This document shows, one piece after another, positions 23,727-32,302 of a stretch of 64,000 bases of DNA; positions within the stretch are counted from its first letter, which is position 1, and every line of letters starts with the position of its first letter. Origin of the DNA: MA-ANB-1 sp965216445 (GTDB lineage: Bacteria > Actinomycetota > Acidimicrobiia > Spongiisociales > ZC4RG35); NCBI GenBank assembly GCA_965216445.1, contig OZ244166.1, positions 2,170,001 to 2,234,000 on the forward strand. The letters run 5' to 3'. Below the pieces are notes generated by a model that was not told the DNA's origin, ran no database searches, and saw only the letters and a list, made by a program, of their open reading frames with translations. The position numbers and the translations under genes were made by a program.

Positions 23727-23851
23727 TGCTTCTCCCTTCAGTCCTGGAGAAGCCGTCGCCGGTAGCAATCCGGTAGCAAGTATCAATCGGCCCAGTCGGA
23801 CTGACTGACGAACTAGGGATCAAACGTCCTATCTACCTCACGTCTCGCCAT

Positions 23852-23947
23852 GGAGGCGTACGGACGCCTGGTGGGTCCCCCGGTCTTCAAAACCGGTGAG
23901 AGGCAGATTCTGTCTCTGGCGGGTTCGATTCCCGTCCGCCTCCGCCA
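23852..23947 (+). tRNA. selC: tRNA-Sec (anticodon TCA), right copy
   Basis: Same length, arms and TCA anticodon (23887-23889) as the left copy, with CCA encoded; only base 9 differs. A weak promoter candidate (CTGACG 23805-23810, TATCTA 23830-23835) lies before it and a hairpin right after it, so it may also be expressed. It forms the right boundary of the island. Confidence 0.92.
23861..23947 (+). repeat. Direct repeat, right attachment site (attR)
   Basis: Perfect 87-bp copy of 13007-13093, ending at CCA. Confidence 0.9.
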
Positions 23948-23954
23948 TCCACTA

Positions 23955-23973
23955 CAAGGGGTGCTCCCCCTTG
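23955..23973 (+). terminator. Hairpin after the right tRNA-Sec copy
   Basis: CAAGGGG and CCCCTTG with a five-base loop, 7 bases after CCA. The left copy has no comparable hairpin, consistent with this being the tRNA's original downstream flank. Confidence 0.55.
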
Positions 23974-24425
23974 CATCCCCCGAGCAAACCATGCCCGTGT
24001 CTCTCCCTCCGCTTGTGGCTGTCCTCCCAGAGACAGGCAACCCTTCGGGCTGCTCGCGAGGGCTGCGCCCTCGACCAAGGGTGGGAACGCTTCGCCACTA
24101 GCTCTCCCTCCGCTCGCGGATGTCGCTTGCGGAGGGAGTACCGGCGACGAAGGAGCCGGGGAGGGTGGAAAGTGCTCACCCACTAAAGCTCAACTTGGAC
24201 AGGTCTCAGCCCCCTTCCGACCCGAACCTACGGTTCGGCCCACCTTCCCCATTCGTCTTACGACTCTGGGGAAGGAGCTGACTTCGCCAAACTCCTAAGG
24301 AACGCGAAACGTTCCCGGAGTCCCAAACCTGACCGGACCAAGTACCCGGTTCCCGATGACTTCTGGCACTGCCCCTCCGCCATGTCTATCGATACGGTCG
24401 AATCAACCAATCAGAAGGAAGGTTC
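23974..24425. other. Non-coding hairpin-rich stretch
   Basis: No gene is supported in these 450 bases. Several strong hairpins are present: CTCCCTCCGC/GCGGAGGGAG (24104-24138), CCGAACC/GGTTCGG (24222-24238), CCTTCCCC/GGGGAAGG (24243-24275) and a two-part stem ACTCC-TAA-GGAACG / CGTTCC-C-GGAGT (24291-24321). They could be tandem terminators, remnants of repeats or a structured RNA; I cannot assign a family. Confidence 0.4.
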
Positions 24426-24839
24426 ATGAGAAAGACAGCCTCAATTGCTGCGATCGTTCTGGGCGTTCTCCTCGTCATCGGAGGAGCCGGCACCTGGATC
24501 CTCGTGGGCAACACCCTCGGCGACCAGCAGATCACTACGTCGGATGATGCTTGCCTTGCCGGTCAAAAGGTCGATGGGCCGTTTACCGCCTACTGCGAAG
24601 CAAAGATCATCGAGGAGCACGCCCTCGAGGCGACAGGTGGTCTCTACTACGCGGAGATGGATCGAGAGGACCCGCTTCGTCAAGTAGCAGCTTCAGCCTC
24701 GTTCCTGCAAGCCTCACTGTTCACCTCAGTGCTTGCATTCGGAGTGGCCGCCCAAGCAGTGGGTATGGGAGTCCTGTTCATCCTGATCGGTCTCGGGATG
24801 CGTGACTTCAGCCATCTGGCCGATAGACGAACGACCTAG
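24426..24839 (+). CDS. Small two-helix membrane protein
   Basis: A 137-residue protein with an N-terminal membrane helix (IAAIVLGVLLVIGGAGTWILV) and a second near the C-terminus (LFTSVLAFGVAAQAVGMGVLFILIG). The extracytoplasmic loop between has two Cys (DDACLAG, AYCEAK) and ends ATGGLYYAEMDREDPLRQ, a pattern I associate with small actinobacterial proteins often misannotated as LigA. A strong AAGGAAGG site precedes the ATG. It converges with the next gene across a hairpin terminator. Confidence 0.7.
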   Translation: MRKTASIAAIVLGVLLVIGGAGTWILVGNTLGDQQITTSDDACLAGQKVDGPFTAYCEAKIIEEHALEATGGLYYAEMDREDPLRQVAASASFLQASLFTSVLAFGVAAQAVGMGVLFILIGLGMRDFSHLADRRTT

Positions 24840-24866
24840 ACGATCTAACAGAACGGCAAGAAGACT

Positions 24867-24901
24867 GAATGGGGTGGCGCTATCGCAGCGTCACCTCATT
24901 C
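24867..24901. terminator. Bidirectional hairpin between convergent genes
   Basis: TGAATGGGGTGGCGCT and AGCGTCACCTCATTC pair with two G-T or mismatched positions around an ATCGC loop, placed between two convergent stop codons. Confidence 0.65.
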
Positions 24902-24906
24902 GCGAC

Positions 24907-25137
24907 TCAGAACCCTCCGGACGTGAGGGTGTTGATGAGTCGCACCGCAATCCGGGCCAGCTCGGGATGCTCGCTTTCCCAACGTATCGCGGCCTCGTTC
25001 AGCCAGTCGAGTGAGTCGTCTTCTGGGTCCCCTTGAAACTCTTGGAGACGACCCAGAACCTCACGCGCGTGCTCGTCACCGGACTCGGCTGCCTCGGTGA
25101 GTTTTCGTCCCAGACTTTCGAAGTCTTTTTCAGGCAT
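24907..25137 (-). CDS. Small DUF4404-like protein
   Basis: A 76-residue all-helical acidic protein. The C-terminal half DWLNEAAIRWESEHPELARIAVRLINTLTSGGF has the helix and ExxHPxL..A..RI...L..GG pattern I recall from DUF4404. Function unknown. The gene is followed by a terminator and diverges from the epimerase gene across a short promoter region. Confidence 0.55.
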   Translation of the reverse strand: MPEKDFESLGRKLTEAAESGDEHAREVLGRLQEFQGDPEDDSLDWLNEAAIRWESEHPELARIAVRLINTLTSGGF

Positions 25138-25173
25138 AGTCCGAGTGTAACCACCTCTTCGGACGGAAACTCA

Positions 25174-25218
25174 GTGCCCAGATTGCCTGTTTAGTTGGGC
25201 ACATACAGCTGATATCCT
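25174..25218 (+). promoter_or_regulatory. Promoter region of the glycan-locus epimerase gene
   Basis: TTAGTT (25191-25196) and TATCCT (25213-25218) are 16 bases apart. The -35 overlaps the right arm of a hairpin GTGCCCA/TGGGCAC (25174-25202), which may be an operator. A GGAGG site follows at 25231. Confidence 0.4.
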
Positions 25219-25241
25219 GTTGTCGTACAAGGAGGGGGTTT

Positions 25242-26123
25242 ATGAAAATTCTTGTTACGGGAGCGGCTGGATTCCTCGGTAGGAACGTCGTGAACAATCT
25301 GTTGGCTGACGGTTTCTCTGTCACCACCTTCGATCAGGCTGACCACAATCTCGATGGTGCCAGGCCCATCGTTGGAGACTTGCTCGACGTTGAAGGGGTC
25401 AAGGCCGCTGTCGCCGGCAACGACGCTGTCGTTCACATAGGGGCCATTGGTGATGTGTACCTTGCCGGCGAGAGGCCGGCACTGGCTGCCGCCGTCAACG
25501 TCGAAGGCTCCGCCAACGTCGCCGAAGCAGCTCTCGCTGCCGACGCCAGGGTCGTGTACGCGTCCACATGGGAGGTCTACGGCACACCGCACACCGATGT
25601 GATCACAGAAGACCACGCCTGCGAACCGGACCATCCCTACAACATCACCAAACTTGCCGGCGAACGTCTCCTCCTCGCTGCCGATCATCTCCGCGATGTT
25701 CCGGTTGTGGCGCTACGACTCGGGACCGCATACGGCTCCGGACTTCGTCCCAACTCTGTCTTTCGGATCTTCATCGACAAGGCGAAGAAAGGCGAGCCCA
25801 TCACCATCCAGGGCGACGGCTCCCAATTCCGCCAATTCACCCATGCCGACGACATCTCGAGAGCCTTCGCTCTGGCGTGCCGGTCGGATTTGCGTGGCGA
25901 GGTCTTCAATATCGTTGCCCCAGAACCAATCTCAATCAAACAACTGGCGGAAACGGTCATCGCCAGGCACCCGACCGAGATCAGCTTCGGCGAGGCGAGG
26001 CCGGGCGATGTCCCGCCGGCGCATGTGTCTGCTGAGAAAGCCGCACGTTTGCTCGGCTGGGAATCGCAGGTTTCATTCGAAGACGGCATGAATCGCCTCA
26101 TTGACGAGTCGATCGACGAGTAG
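25242..26123 (+). CDS. NAD-dependent NDP-sugar epimerase/dehydratase (extended SDR)
   Basis: A 293-residue extended short-chain dehydrogenase. The nucleotide-binding motif is GAAGFLGRNVV at residue 7, an active-site serine/threonine is in YASTWEVYG, and the catalytic pair is in HPYNITKLAGE (YxxxK). The C-terminal part matches the substrate domain of UDP-glucose 4-epimerase-like enzymes. It would supply a sugar nucleotide for the glycan locus. The next gene begins immediately after the stop (TAG then GTG), so both are coupled. Confidence 0.9.
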   Translation: MKILVTGAAGFLGRNVVNNLLADGFSVTTFDQADHNLDGARPIVGDLLDVEGVKAAVAGNDAVVHIGAIGDVYLAGERPALAAAVNVEGSANVAEAALAADARVVYASTWEVYGTPHTDVITEDHACEPDHPYNITKLAGERLLLAADHLRDVPVVALRLGTAYGSGLRPNSVFRIFIDKAKKGEPITIQGDGSQFRQFTHADDISRAFALACRSDLRGEVFNIVAPEPISIKQLAETVIARHPTEISFGEARPGDVPPAHVSAEKAARLLGWESQVSFEDGMNRLIDESIDE

Positions 26124-27221
26124 GTGTCTCACAAACACCGTATAGCCATCCTGATCAAGGGGTTGGGGATCGGCGGCGCGGAGCGGCTGATCTCTGAGGC
26201 GGTTGAGTTCTGGGACCGTGATCGGTTCGATTACCAAGTCGCCTATCTCCTGCCTTGGAAAGACCAACTCGTCGCACCGATAGTCGACGCCGGGATCAGG
26301 GTGGATCAGCTCGGCAACGGCAAGCTGGGGCCAACGACCTTTCGGTCCGTGCGCTCGTACTTCCAAGAGACCGAGCCCGACCTCGTCCATGCCCACCTCC
26401 CCAGCACGGGGATCCTGGCTCGTCTTCTCTCCCCAGCGCCCGTGGTCTATACCGAACACAACGTTGTCTCTTCGTATCGGCAACCCACGCGAGCATTGAA
26501 CCGAGCTACGTACGGCAAGAACGCTCGATTGATCGCCGTGTCGGGAGCGGTGGCTGAATCGGTGCATTCCTACCCGAAGCCAGACCCCATCGTGATTCCA
26601 AATGGCGTATCGGTGTCAGTCGGTGAGGACGAGAGAAAAGCAGCAAGGAAAGAACTCGGAATCGATGACCAAACGGTTCTGGTCGCCCACGTCGGGAACA
26701 TCCGCCCACACAAAGGTCACCAGAACCTGATTGAAGCCGTTGCTCAGCTCCCCGACTCTCAGACACCATTCGTCGTAGTTTCGATTGGTGGTGAGAAGTA
26801 TCCGGGCGACCTGGACCGGATCACGACCGATGCGCAGAACGCAGGTGTCCAAGACCGGCTCCGCTTCCTGGGACGTCGTGAAGACGCCCTTTCTTTCGTC
26901 GGCGCAGCCGACCTGATGGTCAATCCATCAGATCATGAAGGACTTCCTCTTGCCATCCTCGAAGCGATGAGTTTGGGAAAGCCGGTCGTGGCGACCGCCG
27001 TTGGTGGAGTCCCGTCGGTCATCGAGTCAGATGTCAGCGGAACTCTGGTACCGGCTGGCGACCCGACCGCCCTGGCTGCCGCCCTTGAGAAGCTGACCGA
27101 TGATCCTGAACTACGTTCCCGCCTAGGCGCCAAGGCTCAAGAGGTGGCTCTCGAGCGACATGGCCTCGGATCAATGATCCAGGCGGTCGAGCGGGTCTAT
27201 GGAGAGGTCCTCGGCGTTTAG
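26124..27221 (+). CDS. GT4-family glycosyltransferase
   Basis: A 365-residue GT-B fold glycosyltransferase. The N-terminal domain has ILIKGLGIGGAERLISEAVEFW (the GGAER acceptor-side loop of GT4 enzymes); the C-terminal domain has VIPNGVS, HVGNIRPHKGHQNLIEA and SDHEGLPLAILEAMSLGKPVVATAVGGV with the E-x7-E motif. It would transfer a sugar from an NDP donor to a lipid-linked acceptor at the membrane. GTG start directly after the epimerase stop. The 3' end overlaps the convergent WecA-like gene by 51 bp. Confidence 0.9.
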   Translation: MSHKHRIAILIKGLGIGGAERLISEAVEFWDRDRFDYQVAYLLPWKDQLVAPIVDAGIRVDQLGNGKLGPTTFRSVRSYFQETEPDLVHAHLPSTGILARLLSPAPVVYTEHNVVSSYRQPTRALNRATYGKNARLIAVSGAVAESVHSYPKPDPIVIPNGVSVSVGEDERKAARKELGIDDQTVLVAHVGNIRPHKGHQNLIEAVAQLPDSQTPFVVVSIGGEKYPGDLDRITTDAQNAGVQDRLRFLGRREDALSFVGAADLMVNPSDHEGLPLAILEAMSLGKPVVATAVGGVPSVIESDVSGTLVPAGDPTALAAALEKLTDDPELRSRLGAKAQEVALERHGLGSMIQAVERVYGEVLGV

Positions 27222-28262
27222 GCCCGCCGAATCCAGTCCATCGGGCTCATCCGCTGGCGCCTGTCGCCGCGAGGCAAACCCAAGTGCACATAGTGCGGTG
27301 ATCACACCATGAACCAGAAAGAGGCTCAGGATCGCGGCAACCCACGGTGCAAATACGACGTCAAATAGGAGCACCAACACAACAACACCGATTTGGACAA
27401 TGGCCACGGCTCCAGCGACGCGCACTGGAGACCACCCCTCCGTCGCCAGCTGGTCATACACGTGTGACCGGTCACCACCGAACAGCGGCTGCCTTGCGAT
27501 CACCCTCCGTAGGAGAGTGACCACGAGGTCGACTCCAAATACGCCAAACATCGATCCAGCCACCAGTACGCGAGGGAGCCAAGTTGAGTCGAAGGCCACT
27601 GGTTCCCCAGCGAGGCCCACCACAAAATAGGCCAGACTTGCCCCCACGACATAGGCCCCGCCGTCACCGAGGAAAACCTTGGCCTTCGGCCAATTGAAAA
27701 TGAGGAAGCCAGCCACAGCGCCAGCCAAGAACAGCGGCCCCAATGCCTCGGTGTCTCGGAAAAGGGCAAGAAAGGCCAAGCCCAGGGCCGTCACCAATGT
27801 GGCAGATCCTGCAACCCCATCTGCACCATCGAGGAGGTTGACAGCATTGAGAGCGACCACGAACAGTGCAACCACCAGTATCGCGGCGAGCAAGTCTCCC
27901 TGGGCATCGAGAAGGAACACCATGCCGATTCCTCCGATACCGGCAGCGGCCAGCCGGATCAAAGGTGATAGACCCTTGATGTCGTCGAACAGGCCGATGA
28001 CAAGAAACACAGAAGTGAGCGCAAAAAGGCCTAGGTCGAACTCCTGGCCGACAGCCATTGCCACATGGAGCCCAAGAAAAACGGCGATCCCACCCGTTAT
28101 CGGAGTGTCGCGACCGTGATCCTTCAGGAAGTCGTCAGGACGGTCGAGTAGACCAAGCCGACCAGCAATCGGGTTGAGCCCGAGCACCACCAAGGCCGAC
28201 ACTGCCAGAGCTAGTGCGGCAAAGAGCGAACTGTTAGGTAGGGACAATGAGTCGATGCTCAC
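27171..28262 (-). CDS. WecA/MraY-family polyprenyl-phosphate sugar-1-phosphate transferase
   Basis: A 363-residue protein with about ten membrane helices. Family motifs are GLFDDIKGLSP (Mg-binding DD), NAVNLLDGADGVAGS and FLGDGGAYVVG. Such enzymes attach the first sugar phosphate (often GlcNAc-1-P) to undecaprenyl or decaprenyl phosphate and begin glycan assembly. It follows the CapD-like gene by 29 bp on the same strand and is probably co-transcribed. Its C-terminal 17 codons overlap the convergent glycosyltransferase gene. Confidence 0.9.
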   Translation of the reverse strand: MSIDSLSLPNSSLFAALALAVSALVVLGLNPIAGRLGLLDRPDDFLKDHGRDTPITGGIAVFLGLHVAMAVGQEFDLGLFALTSVFLVIGLFDDIKGLSPLIRLAAAGIGGIGMVFLLDAQGDLLAAILVVALFVVALNAVNLLDGADGVAGSATLVTALGLAFLALFRDTEALGPLFLAGAVAGFLIFNWPKAKVFLGDGGAYVVGASLAYFVVGLAGEPVAFDSTWLPRVLVAGSMFGVFGVDLVVTLLRRVIARQPLFGGDRSHVYDQLATEGWSPVRVAGAVAIVQIGVVVLVLLFDVVFAPWVAAILSLFLVHGVITALCALGFASRRQAPADEPDGLDSAGLNAEDLSIDPLDRLDH

Positions 28263-28291
28263 AGCCTATCCAGATAGGTCCGAGTGTCCGG

Positions 28292-30268
28292 TTAGGCGCT
28301 ACCTGCTGGACGAAGCATGGTGACTTCACGCGTCTCGAGTATCGAGAGGTCGGCCTGCTTCCACATGTCGTTGGCTATAGCCACCACCAGCTCACCCAGA
28401 CGAGGGTTGCTTTCATCAGCCAAGTCTTCGACAACCTTGATGGTTTCGCCGAGGTGCTCACGAGTTGGGACCTGCTGACGAGCTACGAGGATCTGGGGGT
28501 GAGAGCTGGGCACCAGTGGAACAACTGCGAGCTGCTCACTGAGGCGCTCCCCCGGGCGGAGCCCGGTGATGGTGACATCGATGTCGTCATATGGGACGAG
28601 ACCGGCGAGACGGATCATCCGATGCGCAAGGTCGAGGATTCGCACAGGCTCACCCATGTCGAGGACGAAGACTTCGCCACCCTCCGACATACTTGCGGCT
28701 TGCATGACCAGCTCAACAGCCTCGCTGACGGTCATGAAGTAGCGCTCCATGTCCGGGTGCGAAACTGTCACCGGCCCACCGGCCTGAACCTGCCGCTTGA
28801 ACGTCGGGACAACGGACCCGCGACTGCCCAAGACATTCCCAAACCGAACTGCGCACCAGGTCATGTCGGTTGAGCTTTCGGCCCTGCTCTGGATGATCAT
28901 CTCTGCGATACGCTTCGACGAGCCCATGACACTCTTTGGCTTCACTGCCTTGTCAGTCGAGATCAACACGAAACTCTTGGTCGACTCGCAACGCTCGGCT
29001 TCCTCTACAACGTTGACAGTGCCGATGATGTTGGTCTTGATTGCCTCTTCCGGGCATTTCTCCAGAATCGGAACATGCTTGTGAGCGGCCGCATGGAAAA
29101 CTACTTCGGGGTTGTACTTCTCAAAGATCGATGCAACCCGGTCGGTATCACGGATGTCAGCCAACTCGAATGCCAGGTTCTCGGTGGTACCCGATGTCGC
29201 CAGCCATGCCGCTGATGCGTCGTGAATGTGAGTTTCGTCGTGGTCTACCGCAATTACTTTCTTGGCCCCGAAACTGAGAGCTTGTTGAACGATCTCCGAT
29301 CCGATCGAACCACCAGCACCGGTCACAAGGACACAACGACCCTTCAGGTATTCCGCCACATCGGTGAGGTCGGTCGAAACCTGGTTACGGGGCAAGAGGT
29401 CGGTGAGTTCGAGATCTCGAATGTCCCTGCTCGCGGTCCGGCCTCCGAGGACCGAATCCATGTTGGGAAGAATGCGCAGACGAACGTCAACATCCATGCA
29501 CAAGTCGACCAAACGTCGACCATATTCGTCGGCATCCGGGCAGGCGATGATCACTTGCGAAATCTCCAGCTTGGTCACCAGCTCAGGCACGTCATCAAGA
29601 CTCCCCAACACCGGGTAGCCGGCAAGAACGCGGGACATATCAACGTCATCGCCGATATCGACGAAACCGACGACACACACGCTTGTAGTCGATTCGGAAC
29701 GGTGCCGCGCAACTCGGACTGCGTCTGCACCAACACCGACTACCAGGGCACGCTCCTGATCAGGATGGAGCGCATCCATCCTCTGCTTGCTGAACAACCG
29801 TGACCAGAACCGAAGCGCCCCCATACCAGCGAGGCTGAGGAAAGAACCAATCACGAGGACGGAGAGCGGAACCAACGCTGCCGGAGACAGGAAGTACTGG
29901 TAGAGGCCGGCCAAACCAACCAGAACGACAGTTGCGGTCATCGCGGCTGCAACGACCCGAACAGCCTCTTCAATGCTCGCGTAGCGCCACACGTGGCCGT
30001 AGTTGCCGAAGAACATGTTGGATGCGAGATGAACCAGGATGATGAGTGGCAAAGCGACCCCGAGTCGGGTCCACCATGTGGATGGAACCGTGTCGGTCGG
30101 GTCGAGAGATCGAATACCGAGAGCAGCTCCATAGGAGACCGCGATTAGTCCGGCTTCGATAACGGCAAGTGAGAAGTCGGCTCGAACCGTGCTAAGTCTT
30201 TGCGCAATACGCTGACCCAACTTCATTCGACCGTGAACCTCGGTCTTAACCTCAACAGTGGCGCCCAT
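28292..30268 (-). CDS. CapD/WbpM-like membrane NDP-sugar 4,6-dehydratase
   Basis: A 658-residue protein. Four membrane helices (about 35-165) are followed by a Rossmann-like domain (VVGVGADAVRVARH) and the catalytic SDR domain beginning GRCVLVTGAGGSIGSEIVQQ at about residue 310. The active-site loop LISTDKAVKPKSVMGSSKR has the Met-Gly-x-x-Lys version that replaces YxxxK in this group. It converts UDP-GlcNAc to a 4-keto-6-deoxy sugar. Divergent from the GT-GNAT fusion gene across a 184-bp region. Confidence 0.92.
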   Translation of the reverse strand: MGATVEVKTEVHGRMKLGQRIAQRLSTVRADFSLAVIEAGLIAVSYGAALGIRSLDPTDTVPSTWWTRLGVALPLIILVHLASNMFFGNYGHVWRYASIEEAVRVVAAAMTATVVLVGLAGLYQYFLSPAALVPLSVLVIGSFLSLAGMGALRFWSRLFSKQRMDALHPDQERALVVGVGADAVRVARHRSESTTSVCVVGFVDIGDDVDMSRVLAGYPVLGSLDDVPELVTKLEISQVIIACPDADEYGRRLVDLCMDVDVRLRILPNMDSVLGGRTASRDIRDLELTDLLPRNQVSTDLTDVAEYLKGRCVLVTGAGGSIGSEIVQQALSFGAKKVIAVDHDETHIHDASAAWLATSGTTENLAFELADIRDTDRVASIFEKYNPEVVFHAAAHKHVPILEKCPEEAIKTNIIGTVNVVEEAERCESTKSFVLISTDKAVKPKSVMGSSKRIAEMIIQSRAESSTDMTWCAVRFGNVLGSRGSVVPTFKRQVQAGGPVTVSHPDMERYFMTVSEAVELVMQAASMSEGGEVFVLDMGEPVRILDLAHRMIRLAGLVPYDDIDVTITGLRPGERLSEQLAVVPLVPSSHPQILVARQQVPTREHLGETIKVVEDLADESNPRLGELVVAIANDMWKQADLSILETREVTMLRPAGSA

Positions 30269-30452
30269 CTTTCGCCTCCCAAACCAGCGTAGCTAAATTG
30301 CCCCTCCGCCACTTACCGTATTCGCCTGCCCCCAGACAAATCCCTAGCAAATAAGCAGTCTGAAGAGAGTATCACACACGCAGAGTGGTGGGAAGGCCAA
30401 TTTTCGCGCTTCCATCGGATATCCGGCAGTGCCAGTATGACATCGATATCTC

Positions 30453-32234
30453 ATGCGCATCGCCCACCTGACCACTGTCGACCTCAGCCTCAGATACCTC
30501 GTCCTCCCTCAACTGGAAGCGGTCGAGGAGTTGGGGGGAGACGCTGTGGGCATATCGGCACCCGGAGAATTCGTCCCTGAGCTGGAGGAACGTGGTATCC
30601 GGCACATACCGATGGAACACTCAACCAGAAGCGTGTCTCCCCTCCGCGACCTGAAGGCAATGGGTGAGCTGTGGCGCATCCTCAAGACAGAGCGGCCCGA
30701 AGTCCTGCATACTCACACACCAAAACCGGGTCTTTACGGAAGGGTGATCGGGCGGTTGGCGGGCGTTCCGGTTGTGGTCAACACGGTCCACGGTTTGTAC
30801 GCGACCACAGACGACAGTGTGGCCAAGCGTGCTGTCGTCTACACACTCGAGGCCATTGCATCGCGCTTCTCCGATAGGGAGTTGGTTCAGAGCCGGGAAG
30901 ACCTGGAATTCCTCAAGCGTTGGCGGATCAGCGCGCCGAAGAAGACTGCGCTGCTCGGCAACGGTGTCGACCTGACGCGGTTCGACCGACGTCGAGTCAC
31001 GGCCGAACGTCGATCCGAGCTCCGTGCATCAATTGGGGCCGGTCCAGACGATGTAGTCGTCGGCTCCGTCGGACGGCTCGTAGCTGAGAAGGGGTTCCCC
31101 GAGTTGTTCGAAGCGGTCCCCAACCTCGAATCCAACTGCAAACTCGTTGTGATCGGACCGTCAGAACCCAACAAGGAAGACGGTTTGAACGCTGAATCCA
31201 TCGCAGCGGCCGAAAAGGCTGGGGTCGTGTTCCTGGGAATGCTGGACAACGTCGACGAGTGGTATGCCGCAATGGACGTATTCGTCCTGGCGAGTCACCG
31301 CGAAGGGTTTCCTCGGGCCGCAATGGAGGCGGCGGCAACCGGGCTTCCCATGGTAGCCACGGATATTCGGGGCTGTCGGGAGGTTGTCGATGACGGAAAC
31401 AACGGTTTGCTGGTTCCCGTGAGGAGCCCAGACGCATTGAGTGCCGCCATCAACCAACTGGCCAAGTCCCCCAGTCTCCGCGAAGCCATGGGAGCAGCCG
31501 CTGTGCAAAAGGCGGCGTCGGACTTTGACGAACGTGAGGTCGTGCGAATTGTCATGAGCACACAAATCACTGCTCTCCGCGAATCAGGCATCGATCCGAA
31601 GCTGCGCGGACGGGAGCATTTCGAAATCGGATTCAGGCCGGCGACCACGGAAGACGCCAAGGCTGTTGCGCGTCTTCACTACGACAACATCAACACCGGC
31701 TTCCTCCCGTCCCTTGGGATCGGGTTTCTGAAGGAACTCTACGTGTCAATGATCAGCCACGACGGGGCCCACGTGATCGTCGCCGAAGACCGGTACGGCC
31801 CGATCGGCTACGTGTCCGGAGTTTCCAACGTCGGCCGCTTCTACAAACACTTCATCAAGACGAGGGCGTTGCGGGCAGCGCTGGCAGCCCTCCCCCGGTT
31901 GATTCGACCCAGTGCTTGGCGCAAGGCATGGGAGACCCTCACCTACGACGGCGGCCATCAGGAGACCAAAGCAGAACTGCTCTCCATGGCCGTCTCGTCG
32001 TCTTACCAAAGGCGAGGGCTCGGTCAGAAACTGGTCCATCGCCTACTCGACGCTTTCGAGACCTCCGACGAACTCAAGGTGAAAGTCGTTGTGGGTGCCG
32101 ACAACACTCCGGCGAGAGGTCTGTACGAGTCGTCGGGTTTCGTCGAGCAAGCGAAAATCGAGGTCCATCGTGGTGAGGAATCGATAGTCCTCGTTTCCGA
32201 TCGAACCAAGTCCGAGGACGTGGTTGACTATTGA
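30453..32234 (+). CDS. Fusion of GT4 glycosyltransferase and GNAT acetyltransferase
   Basis: A 593-residue two-domain protein. Residues 1-380 are a GT4 glycosyltransferase (HTHTPKPGLYGRVIGRLAGVP, SVGRLVAEKGFPELFEA, REGFPRAAMEAAATGLPMVATDIRG). From about residue 395 (FEIGFRPATTEDAKAVARLHYDNI) a GNAT domain follows, with the acetyl-CoA loop SYQRRGLGQKLVHRLL and the end ARGLYESSGFVE. The linker is short and no stop or frameshift separates the domains. It may transfer a sugar and then acylate it, or acylate an amino sugar donor product of the neighbouring dehydratase pathway. Confidence 0.88.
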   Translation: MRIAHLTTVDLSLRYLVLPQLEAVEELGGDAVGISAPGEFVPELEERGIRHIPMEHSTRSVSPLRDLKAMGELWRILKTERPEVLHTHTPKPGLYGRVIGRLAGVPVVVNTVHGLYATTDDSVAKRAVVYTLEAIASRFSDRELVQSREDLEFLKRWRISAPKKTALLGNGVDLTRFDRRRVTAERRSELRASIGAGPDDVVVGSVGRLVAEKGFPELFEAVPNLESNCKLVVIGPSEPNKEDGLNAESIAAAEKAGVVFLGMLDNVDEWYAAMDVFVLASHREGFPRAAMEAAATGLPMVATDIRGCREVVDDGNNGLLVPVRSPDALSAAINQLAKSPSLREAMGAAAVQKAASDFDEREVVRIVMSTQITALRESGIDPKLRGREHFEIGFRPATTEDAKAVARLHYDNINTGFLPSLGIGFLKELYVSMISHDGAHVIVAEDRYGPIGYVSGVSNVGRFYKHFIKTRALRAALAALPRLIRPSAWRKAWETLTYDGGHQETKAELLSMAVSSSYQRRGLGQKLVHRLLDAFETSDELKVKVVVGADNTPARGLYESSGFVEQAKIEVHRGEESIVLVSDRTKSEDVVDY

Positions 32235-32302
32235 CACGCCTACTGGTCGATGCCACGCTGAGTGGTCTCAAATAGGGGCAAGAAAGAAACGGGAAAGAGA
32301 GT

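Larger units (their letters stand above)
13007..23947. mobile_element. Integrative island in tRNA-Sec, about 10.9 kb
   Basis: The element is bounded by the two tRNA-Sec copies and encodes a divergent XRE regulator, an AlpA-like excisionase, a D5/P4-type helicase, a cargo region with ten dif-like sites and a second recombinase, and a phage-type integrase whose start is 126 bp from the right tRNA. No capsid, portal, relaxase or type IV secretion gene is present, so it resembles a satellite-like or mobilisable integrative element rather than a complete phage or conjugative element. Excision between the direct repeats would restore a single tRNA-Sec. Confidence 0.88.

Noticed and set aside
23848..24101. 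ORFs spanning the right tRNA-Sec copy
   Set aside because: They read through the tRNA and the same peptide appears at the left copy, so they only reflect the duplicated RNA gene.
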